Positions 27,271 through 36,299 of a stretch of DNA of 64,000 nt are shown piece by piece. Made by a program: the position numbers and the translations under genes. A model generated the notes under the pieces. That model did not search any database, was not told the origin of the DNA, and was given only the letters and a program-made list of their open reading frames with translations. Location of the stretch: assembly GCF_013370205.1 (NCBI RefSeq), contig NZ_JABWGV010000005.1:53032-117031 (forward strand), in the 5' to 3' direction. The first letter of the stretch is position 1; each line of letters begins with the position of its first letter. The DNA comes from Qipengyuania atrilutea. Lineage in GTDB: Bacteria; Pseudomonadota; Alphaproteobacteria; Sphingomonadales; Sphingomonadaceae.

Positions 27271-27774
27271 ATGAGCGAAGACACGCCCGACAGCCTCATT
27301 CCCTACGATTCCATCGTGCAGGAAGCCTTGCGCGCCGTGGTCGGGCGCGTGCTCGGCGAGATCGAATCCACCGGCGGCGACCTGCCCGGGGCGCATCATT
27401 TCTACATCACCTTCAAGACCCATGCCGCGGGCGTGGACATCCCGGGCCACCTGCGCGAGCGATTCCCGGACGAGATGACCATCGTGCTGCAGAACAAGTT
27501 CTGGGACCTGAAGGTCGGGGAAGAAGGCTTCTCGGTCGGTCTCAGCTTCAACCAGATCGCATCGAACCTTTCCATTCCCTACGCCGCGATTACGCAATTC
27601 GTCGATCCGGCAGTCGACTTCGGCCTCCAGTTCCAGACCAGCGAGGAAGCCTTGCCGAGCGAAGTCGTGGACCCCGCGGGCAATGACGGGGCGGAACCTG
27701 CAGGCGAGCCATCCATTGGTGAAAGTGAAGACGGCTCCAACGTCGTGACGGTGGATTTCGGCCGCAAGAAATAA
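27271..27774 (+). CDS. sspB: SspB-family ClpXP adaptor
   Basis: Protein of 167 residues from ATG 27271 ([23 protein letters not shown]). The alphaproteobacterial SspB fold is recognisable: [76 protein letters not shown]. The acidic linker ends in [10 protein letters not shown], a short ClpX-binding tail. SspB delivers ssrA-tagged proteins to ClpXP. No good ribosome binding site is visible before the ATG; an upstream in-frame start would add 12 non-conserved residues. Confidence 0.9.
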   Translation: MSEDTPDSLIPYDSIVQEALRAVVGRVLGEIESTGGDLPGAHHFYITFKTHAAGVDIPGHLRERFPDEMTIVLQNKFWDLKVGEEGFSVGLSFNQIASNLSIPYAAITQFVDPAVDFGLQFQTSEEALPSEVVDPAGNDGAEPAGEPSIGESEDGSNVVTVDFGRKK

Positions 27775-27816
27775 GTATCGGCCATCGATGCCGGTGCGTT
27801 TGCAGGGAAAAGGCAC

Positions 27817-28239
27817 ATGGCAAAACCCAATCACATCACTGACCGAGGCGGGCGACGCGTCGCTCATGCGGCGGACGAAGTTTCCGATCGCAACACCGTC
27901 CCCGGACCGAGCACCAACCCGGCAACCAACCTGTTCATTAACGACATCCTTCTTCGCAGTGTCGGTCGCCTTGCACGGCTGACCATGGAAAAGGGGATCG
28001 TCGGCAAGAAATACGGCAGCCAGTTCGCGAAGGACGCGGTCGAGAACCGCTCGCTCGTCCACACGCTTGCTGCCTACGGCGTAACCAAGGTAGCGACGAA
28101 ATCCATCCCGGGCGCGCTGCTCGTCGGTGGCGGGCTGCTCGCCAAGACCATCTTCGATCGCAGCCACTCGAAGCGCAAATCGCGACGTGAGGGCGACAAG
28201 ACGCTGCGTAAACAGGCCGATCCCGACAGCGCGATTTGA
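27817..28239 (+). CDS. conserved hypothetical protein
   Basis: Protein of 140 residues, basic at the C-terminus (RSHSKRKSRREGDKTLRKQ). A short hydrophobic glycine-rich helix (GALLVGGGLLAKTIF, about 103-117) may touch the membrane; the middle (NDILLRSVGRLARLTMEKGIVGKKYGSQFAKDAVENRS) looks helical. I do not recognise the family; similar genes seem common between sspB and gmk in sphingomonads. It lies 42 bases after sspB in the same direction. Confidence 0.7.
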   Translation: MAKPNHITDRGGRRVAHAADEVSDRNTVPGPSTNPATNLFINDILLRSVGRLARLTMEKGIVGKKYGSQFAKDAVENRSLVHTLAAYGVTKVATKSIPGALLVGGGLLAKTIFDRSHSKRKSRREGDKTLRKQADPDSAI

Positions 28240-28293
28240 TTCTGGCCTGTTCGCGGACTTGATTTAACGGGCCATGCCGGTGCAAAGGCACGC

Positions 28294-28935
28294 ATGGCCG
28301 CTTCCCTTCCCGATACGCTGCATCGCCGCGGGCTGATGTTTATCCTGTCTTCGCCTTCTGGCGCAGGCAAGACCACGATTTCGCGCATGCTGCTGGAAGC
28401 GGACGAGGCGATCAAACTCTCCGTATCCGTTACGACCCGCGCGCCGCGTCCGGGCGAGATCGACGGAGTTCACTATTACTTCGTGAACGATGCCGAGTTC
28501 GACCGCATGGTCGCGGAAGACGACTTTTACGAATGGGCGCATGTCTTCGGCTATCGCTACGGCACGCCGAAGGGCCGCATCCGCAGCGGGCTGAAGGAAG
28601 GGCAGGACTTCCTGTTCGACATCGACTGGCAGGGCACGCAGCAGCTTTTTCAGAAGGATCAGCAGGACGTCGTGCGCGTATTCATCCTGCCCCCGAGCAT
28701 CGCCGAACTTGAAAGCCGTCTGCGCTCGCGCGGAACCGACAGCGAGGAAGTCATTGCTGCGCGAATGGAGCGGGCACGCTCCGAAATCAGCCACTGGGAC
28801 GCCTACGACTACGTCGTCATCAATGAGGACGCGCAGCTATGCTTTGCGAAGGTGCGCGAGATCCTGGAAGCCGAGCGGATGAAGCGCCAGCGGCAGACCG
28901 GACTCATCGACTTCGTGCGTGAATTGACGCGGTAG
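28294..28935 (+). CDS. gmk: guanylate kinase
   Basis: Protein of 213 residues. It has the P-loop SSPSGAGKTTISR, the GMP-binding segment SVTTRAPRPGEIDGVHYYFV, YGTPKGRI, DIDWQGTQQL and the lid residues IAARMERARSEISHWDAYDYVVIN. It converts GMP to GDP with ATP, feeding GTP and (p)ppGpp pools. It is convergent with the lactonase gene, 10 bases away. Confidence 0.97.
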   Translation: MAASLPDTLHRRGLMFILSSPSGAGKTTISRMLLEADEAIKLSVSVTTRAPRPGEIDGVHYYFVNDAEFDRMVAEDDFYEWAHVFGYRYGTPKGRIRSGLKEGQDFLFDIDWQGTQQLFQKDQQDVVRVFILPPSIAELESRLRSRGTDSEEVIAARMERARSEISHWDAYDYVVINEDAQLCFAKVREILEAERMKRQRQTGLIDFVRELTR

Positions 28936-28945
28936 CGCGGACGCC

Positions 28946-29842
28946 TCAGGGCCGGCCCGCTCGCGCTACGTCGACCTTGCAAGCCAGTATTTCACCGTTC
29001 TTTGCCGAGCTTGCCGCATCGCGGTGCGAAGTAGGCGCCACGACCATGAACAGCGTGCGCCCGTCCGCTCCGCCGAGCATGCAGGCGTAGCAATTGAGCT
29101 CGCCCGTCTCGACGATATCCAGCACTTCGCCGCCTTCGCCGTAGCGCACGCATGCGGGGGCGAGGGCGTTGGCGATCCAGACCGCGCCTTCGGCATCGAG
29201 GCATATGCCGTCGGGCAGCCGCGGTGCAGTATCGGCCCAAATGCGGCGGTTTGCGAGCGTGCCGTCTGTCCCGATATCCAGTGCGGTAAGCTGGCCTGCC
29301 AGCGTCTCGGCTACGATGAGGGTTTTGCCGTCCGGCGTAATGACGGTGCCGTTGGGGAAGAAGAACCGCTCTTCGCCCGCCGCGCTCGAAACCGAACCGT
29401 CGGGCTCAACGAGCGCAAGCTGCGTTTTCGCGCCGTTCGCCTGGACCCATTCCGGGCCTTTTTCCGTCAACGCCCGGTCGAGATCGAAGCCGAAATTGCC
29501 GACGTAAGCGCGGCCCTGCGCGTCCACGGCCATGTCGTTGCACCAGAAGCCAGCAAGATCGGACAGGTCCGCGTGCAGTTCCAGCCGCCCGTCCGGCCAG
29601 CGCCGCCAGACCTGCTGCCGCGTCATCGACACGACGAGCAGCGATCCGTCGGGCATCCAGCCAAGGCCGGAGGGTTGGTCATCCAGTTCGAGTTCGGCCC
29701 TCAGGTCGCCGCCGTTTTCGCCGACCGAATAGACCGTGTGGGCATAGAAGTCGGAGAACCACAGCCGGCGGTCATGCCAGCGCGGACCTTCGCCGAAATG
29801 GATGCCCTCGACGACGGTGGTGAGTTCGCGCGCGATCGTCAG
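28946..29842 (-). CDS. SMP-30/gluconolactonase family protein
   Basis: Protein of about 298 residues. The six-bladed propeller has the metal-site markers HFGEGPRWHDRRLWFSDFYAH, SGLGWMPDGSLLVVSM, FFPNGTVITPDGKTLIVAE and RLPDGICLDAEGAVWIA. Members hydrolyse lactones of sugars or other cyclic esters. There is no ATG/GTG/TTG at the right place: the N-terminus expected from the family (M-T-I-A-R-E-L) starts at CTG 29842, which overlaps the TGA of the SDR gene as CTGA. This start is inferred. It is the last gene of a leftward unit with the SDR and two acyl-CoA dehydrogenases. Confidence 0.8.
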   Translation of the reverse strand: MTIARELTTVVEGIHFGEGPRWHDRRLWFSDFYAHTVYSVGENGGDLRAELELDDQPSGLGWMPDGSLLVVSMTRQQVWRRWPDGRLELHADLSDLAGFWCNDMAVDAQGRAYVGNFGFDLDRALTEKGPEWVQANGAKTQLALVEPDGSVSSAAGEERFFFPNGTVITPDGKTLIVAETLAGQLTALDIGTDGTLANRRIWADTAPRLPDGICLDAEGAVWIANALAPACVRYGEGGEVLDIVETGELNCYACMLGGADGRTLFMVVAPTSHRDAASSAKNGEILACKVDVARAGRP

Positions 29843-30648
29843 TCGCCCGATGGATCGACGAAGTTTCCTGCGCCGATGTTCGCATTGACCACGCCGCCGT
29901 CGATCGGGATCGTCGTGCCGACCACATAGTCGCCCGCCCGGCTGAGAAGGTAGATCGCGCCTGCGGCCATGTCCTCGCTCACGCCCACACGGCGGGCGGG
30001 AATGCCCTTCTTGACCCGGTCGGCATTGTCGCGCGCAGCGCGGTTCATCGCGCTCGGGAAAGCGCCCGGACCGATGCCGTTTACGACGATGTTCTGGCCG
30101 ATCAACTCCGCCGCCATGCGGCGGGTCAGGTGAATGAGACCCGCCTTCGATGCCTGATAGGGATAGGTCGGCCACGGATTGCTCTTCATCCCGTCGATGC
30201 TGGCGATCATCAGCACCTTGGCCGGGCGGTCTTCGCTCGCCGCCGCCTTCAAGAGTGGCAGCAGCTTCTGCGTCAGGAAGAACGGCGTCTTGACGTTGAG
30301 GTCCATCGTCCGGTCCCAGCCGGCTTCGGTAAAGTCCTCGAACGGTTCGCCCCAAGCGGCTCCTGCATTGTTGACGAGGATATCGAGCTTGTCTTCGCGC
30401 GACTTCAATTCGTCCGCCAATGCCGTAATCCCGTCCAACTGGCTGAGATCGCCGATCAGGCCCACGACCTTGTCGCCAAGTTCGGCGCTGGTTTCATCCA
30501 CCTGCTCCTTCTTGCGGGCGACGATGTAGACGCGCGCGCAGCCCGCTTCGAGCAGGCCTTCCACGATCATCTTGCCGATGCCGCGGCTGCCGCCGGTGAC
30601 GAGCGCCACGCGCCTTTCGAGACCGAACAGGTCGGTTAGGTTCATCAT
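29839..30648 (-). CDS. short-chain dehydrogenase/reductase
   Basis: Protein of 269 residues. A classical SDR: cofactor loop TGGSRGIGKM, NNAGAAW, the active-site serine in IASIDGM and Y-x-x-x-K in YPYQASKAGLIH, then the C-terminal PIDGGVV. The Arg in ARKKEQV after strand 2 suggests NADP(H). It probably oxidises or reduces a hydroxy/keto intermediate in the same pathway as the adjacent acyl-CoA dehydrogenases. Start is ATG 30648 or 30645. Confidence 0.9.
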   Translation of the reverse strand: MMNLTDLFGLERRVALVTGGSRGIGKMIVEGLLEAGCARVYIVARKKEQVDETSAELGDKVVGLIGDLSQLDGITALADELKSREDKLDILVNNAGAAWGEPFEDFTEAGWDRTMDLNVKTPFFLTQKLLPLLKAAASEDRPAKVLMIASIDGMKSNPWPTYPYQASKAGLIHLTRRMAAELIGQNIVVNGIGPGAFPSAMNRAARDNADRVKKGIPARRVGVSEDMAAGAIYLLSRAGDYVVGTTIPIDGGVVNANIGAGNFVDPSGD

Positions 30649-30679
30649 ATTCTCTCTCCCGGTGTCTTTGACCTGCGGA

Positions 30680-31819
30680 TTAGTATCCGCTCAACTGCGC
30701 GACGCGTTCGGCGTGGTAGTACTGGTCGCCGAGGAACTCCTGCAACGCGCGGTCGCGCTTCATATAGAGGCCGATGTCGTATTCGTCGGTCATGCCGATC
30801 CCGCCGTGCATCTGTACGCCTTCGCGCACGGCGAGGCCGGCGGCCTTGGCGACCTTTGCCTTGGCGACGCTCGCCATCAGCTCGGCCTTTTCGCTGCCGC
30901 CGTCGAGAAGCTGCGCCGCCTTGATGGTGACGGCACGGGCGATTTCGACTTCGGCATAAAGATGTGCGGCGCGGTGCTGCAGCGCCTGGAACTCGCCGAT
31001 CGTCTTACCGAACTGCTTGCGCTGTTTGAGGTAGTCGACGGTCATGTCCATCGCCCCGCGCGCAACGCCGACACCTTCGGCCGCTGCGCCGACCCGGCCC
31101 GCGTCAAGCATCGCGTTCAGGATTTCGCGCCCGCCGTCGACTTCGCCGATGACTGCGTCGCCGTCGAGTTCGACGTCGTCGAAACTGGTGTGCGTCGCCA
31201 TCGAGCTATCGACCAGCCGCCGAGCGTCATGTTCGATGCCGCTCGTGTCCTTGGGGACGGCGAACAGGGTGACCCCGTCGGTGTCGTCGTCGCTGCCGGA
31301 GGTGCGCGCGGCAACCACCATCATGTCGGCGCTCGCGCCATGAAGGACGAATGCCTTCTTGCCGTTCAGCTTGAAGCCGTTGCCCGATTTCTCGGCCTTG
31401 CAGCCGATGCGCTGCGGGTTGTGCTTCGGACCTTCGTCGATGGCGACGGTGAACACGCTCTTGCCTTCGATCAGGCCGGGGAGCCAGCGCGAGCGAAGAT
31501 CTTCGCTGCCATGCTTCAGAGCCGTCGCGGCCAGAACGGAAGACGCGAGGAACGGGGAGGGAGTGAGGTTCCGCCCGATCTCTTCGAGCACGATGGCTGC
31601 CTCGACGTGACCCATGCCGAGCCCGCCGTCATCCTCGTCCACCAGCATTCCGGTGAAGCCCATCTCGCCGAACTGTTCCCAGAGGCCGTGGCCGAAACCG
31701 TCCTTGCAGTCCCGGTCGCGCCAGTGGCGCAGCTGTTTGTTGATCGCGCCTTCTTCGCGCATGAACTGCGATGCGCTGTCGGCCAGCATCGCCTGATCGT
31801 CGTCGTGATAAAGTGGCAT
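30680..31819 (-). CDS. acyl-CoA dehydrogenase (first of the leftward pair)
   Basis: Protein of 379 residues from ATG 31819 (MPLYHDDDQAMLADSASQFM), with GGAG 6 bases upstream. The family plan is complete: N-terminal helices with GGLGMGHVEAAIVLEEIGR, the beta domain (FKLNGKKAFVLHGASADMMVVAAR) and C-terminal helices (RKQFGKTIGEFQALQHRAAHLYAEVEIARA, QMHGGIGMTDEYDIGLYMKR). FAD-dependent, it introduces a 2,3-double bond into an acyl-CoA. It pairs with the second dehydrogenase 131 bases upstream; in actinobacteria and proteobacteria such pairs form heteromers acting on branched or steroid side chains, which is possible here. Confidence 0.9.
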   Translation of the reverse strand: MPLYHDDDQAMLADSASQFMREEGAINKQLRHWRDRDCKDGFGHGLWEQFGEMGFTGMLVDEDDGGLGMGHVEAAIVLEEIGRNLTPSPFLASSVLAATALKHGSEDLRSRWLPGLIEGKSVFTVAIDEGPKHNPQRIGCKAEKSGNGFKLNGKKAFVLHGASADMMVVAARTSGSDDDTDGVTLFAVPKDTSGIEHDARRLVDSSMATHTSFDDVELDGDAVIGEVDGGREILNAMLDAGRVGAAAEGVGVARGAMDMTVDYLKQRKQFGKTIGEFQALQHRAAHLYAEVEIARAVTIKAAQLLDGGSEKAELMASVAKAKVAKAAGLAVREGVQMHGGIGMTDEYDIGLYMKRDRALQEFLGDQYYHAERVAQLSGY

Positions 31820-31833
31820 TTTTTTCTCCAAGT

Positions 31834-31942
31834 CCCCTCCTGATGGGAAGGGGCAGTGAGACTTGGCGGCTTGCCGCCTAGTCGCAGCGGGGTGGGAGCC
31901 TCATGTCAGCCCACCCTCGACCCCTCCCGCCAGCGGGAGGGG
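31834..31942. repeat. palindromic intergenic repeat (REP-like)
   Basis: The gap between the two dehydrogenase genes is almost wholly a nested palindrome. It ends in a perfect 10-bp hairpin (31921-31930 with 31933-31942, CCCCTCCCGC), begins with CCCCTCC (31834-31840) that can also pair with GGAGGGG at the far end, and contains GGCGGC-TT-GCCGCC (31865-31878). Similar mosaic repeats between genes are frequent in sphingomonads. It could modulate mRNA stability inside the operon. Confidence 0.7.
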
Positions 31943-31950
31943 AGTTTGAT

Positions 31951-33132
31951 TTATCCGCCCGGCAGCTCGAGGATGCGCTTCGAGATGACGTTGAGCATCA
32001 CTTCGCTCGTACCGCCTTCGATGCTGTTGGCCTTGGTGCGGAGCCAGCTGCGCGCCGTCTTGCCGCCGCCCGATTCCTCGCTATCCCATTCGAGCGCCGC
32101 ACTGCCGCCGGCCGCCATCAGCAGTTCGTGACGGCGCTTGTTCAGCTCGGTACCGGCGTATTTAAGCATGTTCGGCTGGGCGGGATGGCCCTTGTTCGCC
32201 TTGAGTTCGTCCATGAACTTCTCGCTCATCGCGGTGAAGGAAAGCGCATCGACGTCGAACATCGCCATTTCGGCGCGCAGCACCGGATCGAGCTCGCCCT
32301 GGCGCGAAGTTACGGAGCCGAGCGAAGACGCGCGGTCGCCGCCGCCGGTTGCGGAAATCATCTCGCGCTCGTGGCCGAGCAAATATTTCGCAACGTCCCA
32401 GCCGCGGTTGACCTCGCCGACATAGGCCGGAATGTCCTCGCCGTAGCTTTTGGGGACTTTCACGTCGTCCATGAAAGTCTCGCAGAACGGCGAATTGCCG
32501 CTTATAAGTAGGATCGGCTTGGTCGAAACGCCCTGGTTCTCCATGTCGAACAGCATGAAGGTGATGCCCTGGTACTTGTTCTCCTTGTCCGTGCGGACGA
32601 GGCAGAAGATCCAGTCGGCTTCGTCGGCGTAGGAGGTCCAGATCTTCTGACCGTTGACGATCCAGTGATCGCCCTTGTCCTCGCCGTAGGTCTGCATGGA
32701 CACGAGGTCGCTGCCGCTGCCCGGCTCGCTATAACCCTGGCACCAGCGGATTTCGCCCCGCGCGATCTCATTAAGGAAGCGCTGCTTCTGGCCTTCCGTG
32801 CCGAAGTGTAGCAGCGCCGGGCCGAGCATCCAGATGCCGAAGCTCGATAGCGGCGGGCGCGCATTGATGGCGGCCATTTCCTGCCGGAAAATCTTGCCTT
32901 CTGCCGGCGAAAGGCCAGCGCCGCCGTATTCCTTCGGCCATTCGGGAACGGTGTATCCCTTGTCCCGGCAGGCTTCGAACCACTGCTTTTGCGCGTCGCT
33001 CTTGAAGCTGGCATTGCGCCCGCCCCAGTAGACGTCGCGCTCGTCGCGCACGGGCTGGCGCATTTCTTCGGGGCAGTTGGCTTCGAGCCAGCTGCGGACT
33101 TCGCTGCGGAACTGTTCGAGATCGTCGGCCAT
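31951..33132 (-). CDS. acyl-CoA dehydrogenase (second of the leftward pair)
   Basis: Protein of 393 residues from ATG 33132 (MADDLEQFRSEVRSWLEANCPEE). It shows YTVPEWPKEYGGAGLSPAEG, the FAD/substrate loop WCQGYSEPGSGSDLVSMQT, HWIVNGQKIWTSYADEADWIFCLVRT and the C-terminal TKANSIEGGTSEVMLNVISKRILELP. It belongs to the FadE17/26-like group of large-substrate acyl-CoA dehydrogenases. Being first in a leftward unit with another dehydrogenase, an SDR and a lactonase, it likely serves a dedicated catabolic route rather than general beta-oxidation. Confidence 0.92.
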   Translation of the reverse strand: MADDLEQFRSEVRSWLEANCPEEMRQPVRDERDVYWGGRNASFKSDAQKQWFEACRDKGYTVPEWPKEYGGAGLSPAEGKIFRQEMAAINARPPLSSFGIWMLGPALLHFGTEGQKQRFLNEIARGEIRWCQGYSEPGSGSDLVSMQTYGEDKGDHWIVNGQKIWTSYADEADWIFCLVRTDKENKYQGITFMLFDMENQGVSTKPILLISGNSPFCETFMDDVKVPKSYGEDIPAYVGEVNRGWDVAKYLLGHEREMISATGGGDRASSLGSVTSRQGELDPVLRAEMAMFDVDALSFTAMSEKFMDELKANKGHPAQPNMLKYAGTELNKRRHELLMAAGGSAALEWDSEESGGGKTARSWLRTKANSIEGGTSEVMLNVISKRILELPGG

Positions 33133-33404
33133 GGCGTATTCCTCTCTTGACGGTCTATCCACTTTGCAGCCGCCAGAAAGGCAGCGCGACGCGGAACTTG
33201 ACGGTAACGTAAGCCCTTTTCGGGAGTCGCCGCAAGCGCCTTTCGCGGCGAATATCCTCGCTGTTCTGGCAACGCCTGCCATGCCGTAACGTCAGGCTAA
33301 ATGCATTTGACGCTGGCGGCAGGCCCGATAGGCTTGAAAGCGCTGTCAGAGGAGAGCGGCTTGGGACATTTCATGTTGGTCGGAGCGAAATCATAGCGGG
33401 GCGG

Positions 33405-34832
33405 GTGGCCGGCCGCCTGCCCATGCGGCTGAAGGTGATTCACGGGTTCGGCGCGGCGGCTTTCGGCGTGAAGGACAGCGGCTTCTCCTTCTTCCTCCTC
33501 ATCTACTACAATCAGGTTTTGGGAATGGACGCCGGAACGGTCGGACAGATACTGTTCGCCGCGCTGCTGATTGACGCGGTGGTCGATCCGCTTCTCGGCT
33601 ACCTTTCCGACCGGACCTATACCCGGTGGGGCAGGCGATTGCCGTGGCTTTACGCCGCTCCGATCCCGCTGGCGATTGCATGGATATTGCTATGGTCGCC
33701 GCCGGGCGGGGATGCGCCGAGCGCGGGCGGGCTTCTCGCCGTAGCGGTCGCGGTACGCTTGCTGCTGTCGGCCTGCGAAGTGCCGTCGGTCAGTCTCGTT
33801 CCGGAAATCACCGACGACTATGTCGAGCGCACGACGCTGTTCCGCTATCGCTATCTCGCGGGCTGGCTCGGCGGGCTCAGCATGATGGTGCTGGCTTACA
33901 CGGTGTTCATGCCGGGGCAGGACGGACTGCTCGAAGCGGACGGTTACGCGGCCTTCGGCATCTGCGGAGCGGTCATCATGGCGGTTTCGGTCATCGGGTC
34001 TGCCTGGGGGCAGCATTCGCTCGTGGCCGGTCTGCCCGAACACAAGCCGGGACCGCTCAGCTTCGCGAATGCCTTTGCCGAAATCAAACAGGCATTCAGC
34101 GAGCGCGCGTTCCTGATCTTCGCTGCCGGCGGTCTGGCCGCTTACATTACGCAGGGGCTGACGTTCTCGATCAGCCAGTATGTAAACCTGTTCGTCTGGC
34201 AGCTCGAAGGCGGAGCGCTGACCGCCTATCCGCTCGCACTGTTCCTGAGCGTAATCGGCATGTTCTTCATCGTCGGGCCGCTACACCGCCGGTTCGGCAA
34301 GCCGAAAAGCGCGGTGATCGGCTCGCTCGGCGCGGCGGCGTTCGGAATGACGCCCTATCTGCTGTTCGTGGCGGACCTTTGGCCGGAGGCGGGTACGCTT
34401 GTCTCGACGCTCGGCTTCTACGCGTTCCTCGTTCTCGGCAACATGCTGGGCATCGTGGTGATGATATCGGCCAGTTCGATGGTCGCGGAAATCGTCGAGG
34501 CGTATCAGGAGCGCACGGGGCAACGGGCCGAGGGTGCGTTCTATTCGGGCAACTGGCTCGTGCAGAAATGCGCGACCGGAATAGGCATCTTCCTGACCGG
34601 GCAGATCATCGCAGCGTCCGAGCTCGTCACGCGCGCTCAGCCGGGCAGCGTTCCGGGCGCAGTTCTGAACGAGATGATTCTGCTGTATGTGGCTGCGAGT
34701 TTTGTTCTCGCGGTCGTTTGCGCCTTCTGGTTGGGGCGCTTTCCGATCGGACAGGCCGAACATGAGGCGCGCGTTGCCGCTTTGCGAAAAGCTGCCGACG
34801 CTACGGAACCGCCGCATCGGCTGCCACGCTAG
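33405..34832 (+). CDS. GPH-type MFS symporter
   Basis: Protein of 475 residues with about 12 membrane helices. The first loop YLSDRTYTRWGRRLPWLYAAPIPLAIAWILLW and VVDPLLGYLSD are marks of the glycoside-pentoside-hexuronide:cation symporter family (MelB-like). Start GTG 33405 is the likeliest, with ATG 33423 as an alternative. In sphingomonads these carriers often accompany fatty-acid or terpenoid catabolic genes, so the substrate need not be a sugar. It is divergent from the leftward dehydrogenase unit, separated by 272 bases that hold no other gene. Confidence 0.85.
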   Translation: MAGRLPMRLKVIHGFGAAAFGVKDSGFSFFLLIYYNQVLGMDAGTVGQILFAALLIDAVVDPLLGYLSDRTYTRWGRRLPWLYAAPIPLAIAWILLWSPPGGDAPSAGGLLAVAVAVRLLLSACEVPSVSLVPEITDDYVERTTLFRYRYLAGWLGGLSMMVLAYTVFMPGQDGLLEADGYAAFGICGAVIMAVSVIGSAWGQHSLVAGLPEHKPGPLSFANAFAEIKQAFSERAFLIFAAGGLAAYITQGLTFSISQYVNLFVWQLEGGALTAYPLALFLSVIGMFFIVGPLHRRFGKPKSAVIGSLGAAAFGMTPYLLFVADLWPEAGTLVSTLGFYAFLVLGNMLGIVVMISASSMVAEIVEAYQERTGQRAEGAFYSGNWLVQKCATGIGIFLTGQIIAASELVTRAQPGSVPGAVLNEMILLYVAASFVLAVVCAFWLGRFPIGQAEHEARVAALRKAADATEPPHRLPR

Positions 34833-34931
34833 TCACCGCGGGCGAACAGCACACGAAAATCCGGGGTTGGCGCGGCCTTTGCGCTCTGTCAGAGTTGCCT
34901 GACAATTGCACAATTACGAGAGGATACGCGC

Positions 34932-36257
34932 ATGGATTTTCAGCCCACCGAACGGCAGGAGCACTGGCGGAACCGGGTGCGCGACTTCATCGAGGCGAAC
35001 GTACGCCCGAACGTACCGACCTATAACGAGCAGGATGCCGAGGGCGATCGCTGGAAGGTCATCCAGATCGTGGAGGACGTGAAGGCGAAAGCCAAGGACG
35101 CCGGTATCTGGAACCTGTTCATGCCGCCGCGCAACGACAGCCACCATCATGTCGACGAGAGCTTCGAGTTCGAAGGGCCGGGCCTCACCAATCTCGAATA
35201 TGCGCTGTGTGCCGAGGAGATGGGCCGCATCGGCTGGGCGAGCGAGGTCTTCAACTGCTCCGCGCCCGACACCGGCAACATGGAAGTGCTGCACCGTTAC
35301 GGTACGCGCGAACAGAAGGATGAGTGGCTGAAGCCGCTGATGGCGGGCGAAATCCGCTCCGCTTTCCTGATGACGGAGCCGGACGTTGCATCTTCCGACG
35401 CGACAAATATCGAAACGCATATTAAGCGCGACGGCGACGACTACGTGATCAACGGCCGCAAATGGTGGTCGAGCGGTGCGGGCGATCCGCGCTGCAAGGT
35501 CGCGATCGTCATGGGCAAGACCGATTTCGAGGCGAACCGCCACCAGCAACAATCGATGGTGCTCATGCCGCTCGATGCGGAAGGCGTGACGATCGAACGG
35601 CATCTGCCCGTATTCGGCTACGACGATGCACCGCACGGGCACATGGAAATCAGGCTCGACAACGTCCGCATTCCTGCGAGCAACATGCTGCTTGGCGAAG
35701 GGCGCGGGTTCGAGATCGCGCAAGGCCGCCTCGGACCGGGCCGCATTCATCACTGTATGCGCACCATCGGCGTGGCGGAAGAAGCGATCGCCAAAATGGC
35801 GCGCCGCCTCCAGTCGCGCGAAGCGTTCGGCAAGCCGATCTACAAGCACTCGATCTGGGAGCAGCGGATCGCGCAGGCTCGTATCGACATTGAAATGACG
35901 CGCCTGCTGTGCCTCAAGGCCGCCGACATGATGGACAAGGTCGGCAACAAGGCCGCGGCACAGGAAATCGCGATGATCAAGGTGCAGGCGCCGAACATGG
36001 CGCTGCGCATCATCGACGATGCGATTCAAGCGCATGGCGGCGGCGGCGTGTCGAACGATTACGGTCTTGCCAAGGCCTACGCCCACCAGCGCACGCTGCG
36101 CCTCGCCGACGGGCCGGACGAGGTTCACGCCCGCTCCATCGCGCGGATCGAGTTTGCCAAGCACGCTCCCGAAGACGGCCCGAAGAAGCGCGGCATGGGC
36201 GAAGGTCAGGCTGCCGGTAGCGGTGCAGGCAGCGCGGCTGCCACCGCCGGAGCCTGA
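34932..36257 (+). CDS. acyl-CoA dehydrogenase, ACAD10/11-like
   Basis: Protein of 441 residues with GAGAGGAT before ATG 34932. It carries [76 protein letters not shown] and a C-terminal [38 protein letters not shown]; the last 25 residues are a low-complexity Gly/Ala tail. These features match the dehydrogenase part of animal ACAD10/11 and the bacterial LvaC type. Those proteins work with an APH-like kinase on 4-hydroxyacyl-CoAs; such a kinase gene follows two genes downstream. Confidence 0.9.
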   Translation: MDFQPTERQEHWRNRVRDFIEANVRPNVPTYNEQDAEGDRWKVIQIVEDVKAKAKDAGIWNLFMPPRNDSHHHVDESFEFEGPGLTNLEYALCAEEMGRIGWASEVFNCSAPDTGNMEVLHRYGTREQKDEWLKPLMAGEIRSAFLMTEPDVASSDATNIETHIKRDGDDYVINGRKWWSSGAGDPRCKVAIVMGKTDFEANRHQQQSMVLMPLDAEGVTIERHLPVFGYDDAPHGHMEIRLDNVRIPASNMLLGEGRGFEIAQGRLGPGRIHHCMRTIGVAEEAIAKMARRLQSREAFGKPIYKHSIWEQRIAQARIDIEMTRLLCLKAADMMDKVGNKAAAQEIAMIKVQAPNMALRIIDDAIQAHGGGGVSNDYGLAKAYAHQRTLRLADGPDEVHARSIARIEFAKHAPEDGPKKRGMGEGQAAGSGAGSAAATAGA

Positions 36258-36299
36258 ACCGGACCGCCAGCCCCCGCAAAGTTATGTCAAGGAGTACAG

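Noticed and set aside
34914..36164. Long leftward open frame across the ACAD10/11-like gene
   Set aside because: Mirror frame of a well-supported gene; composition is His/Arg/Val-rich and no family is seen.
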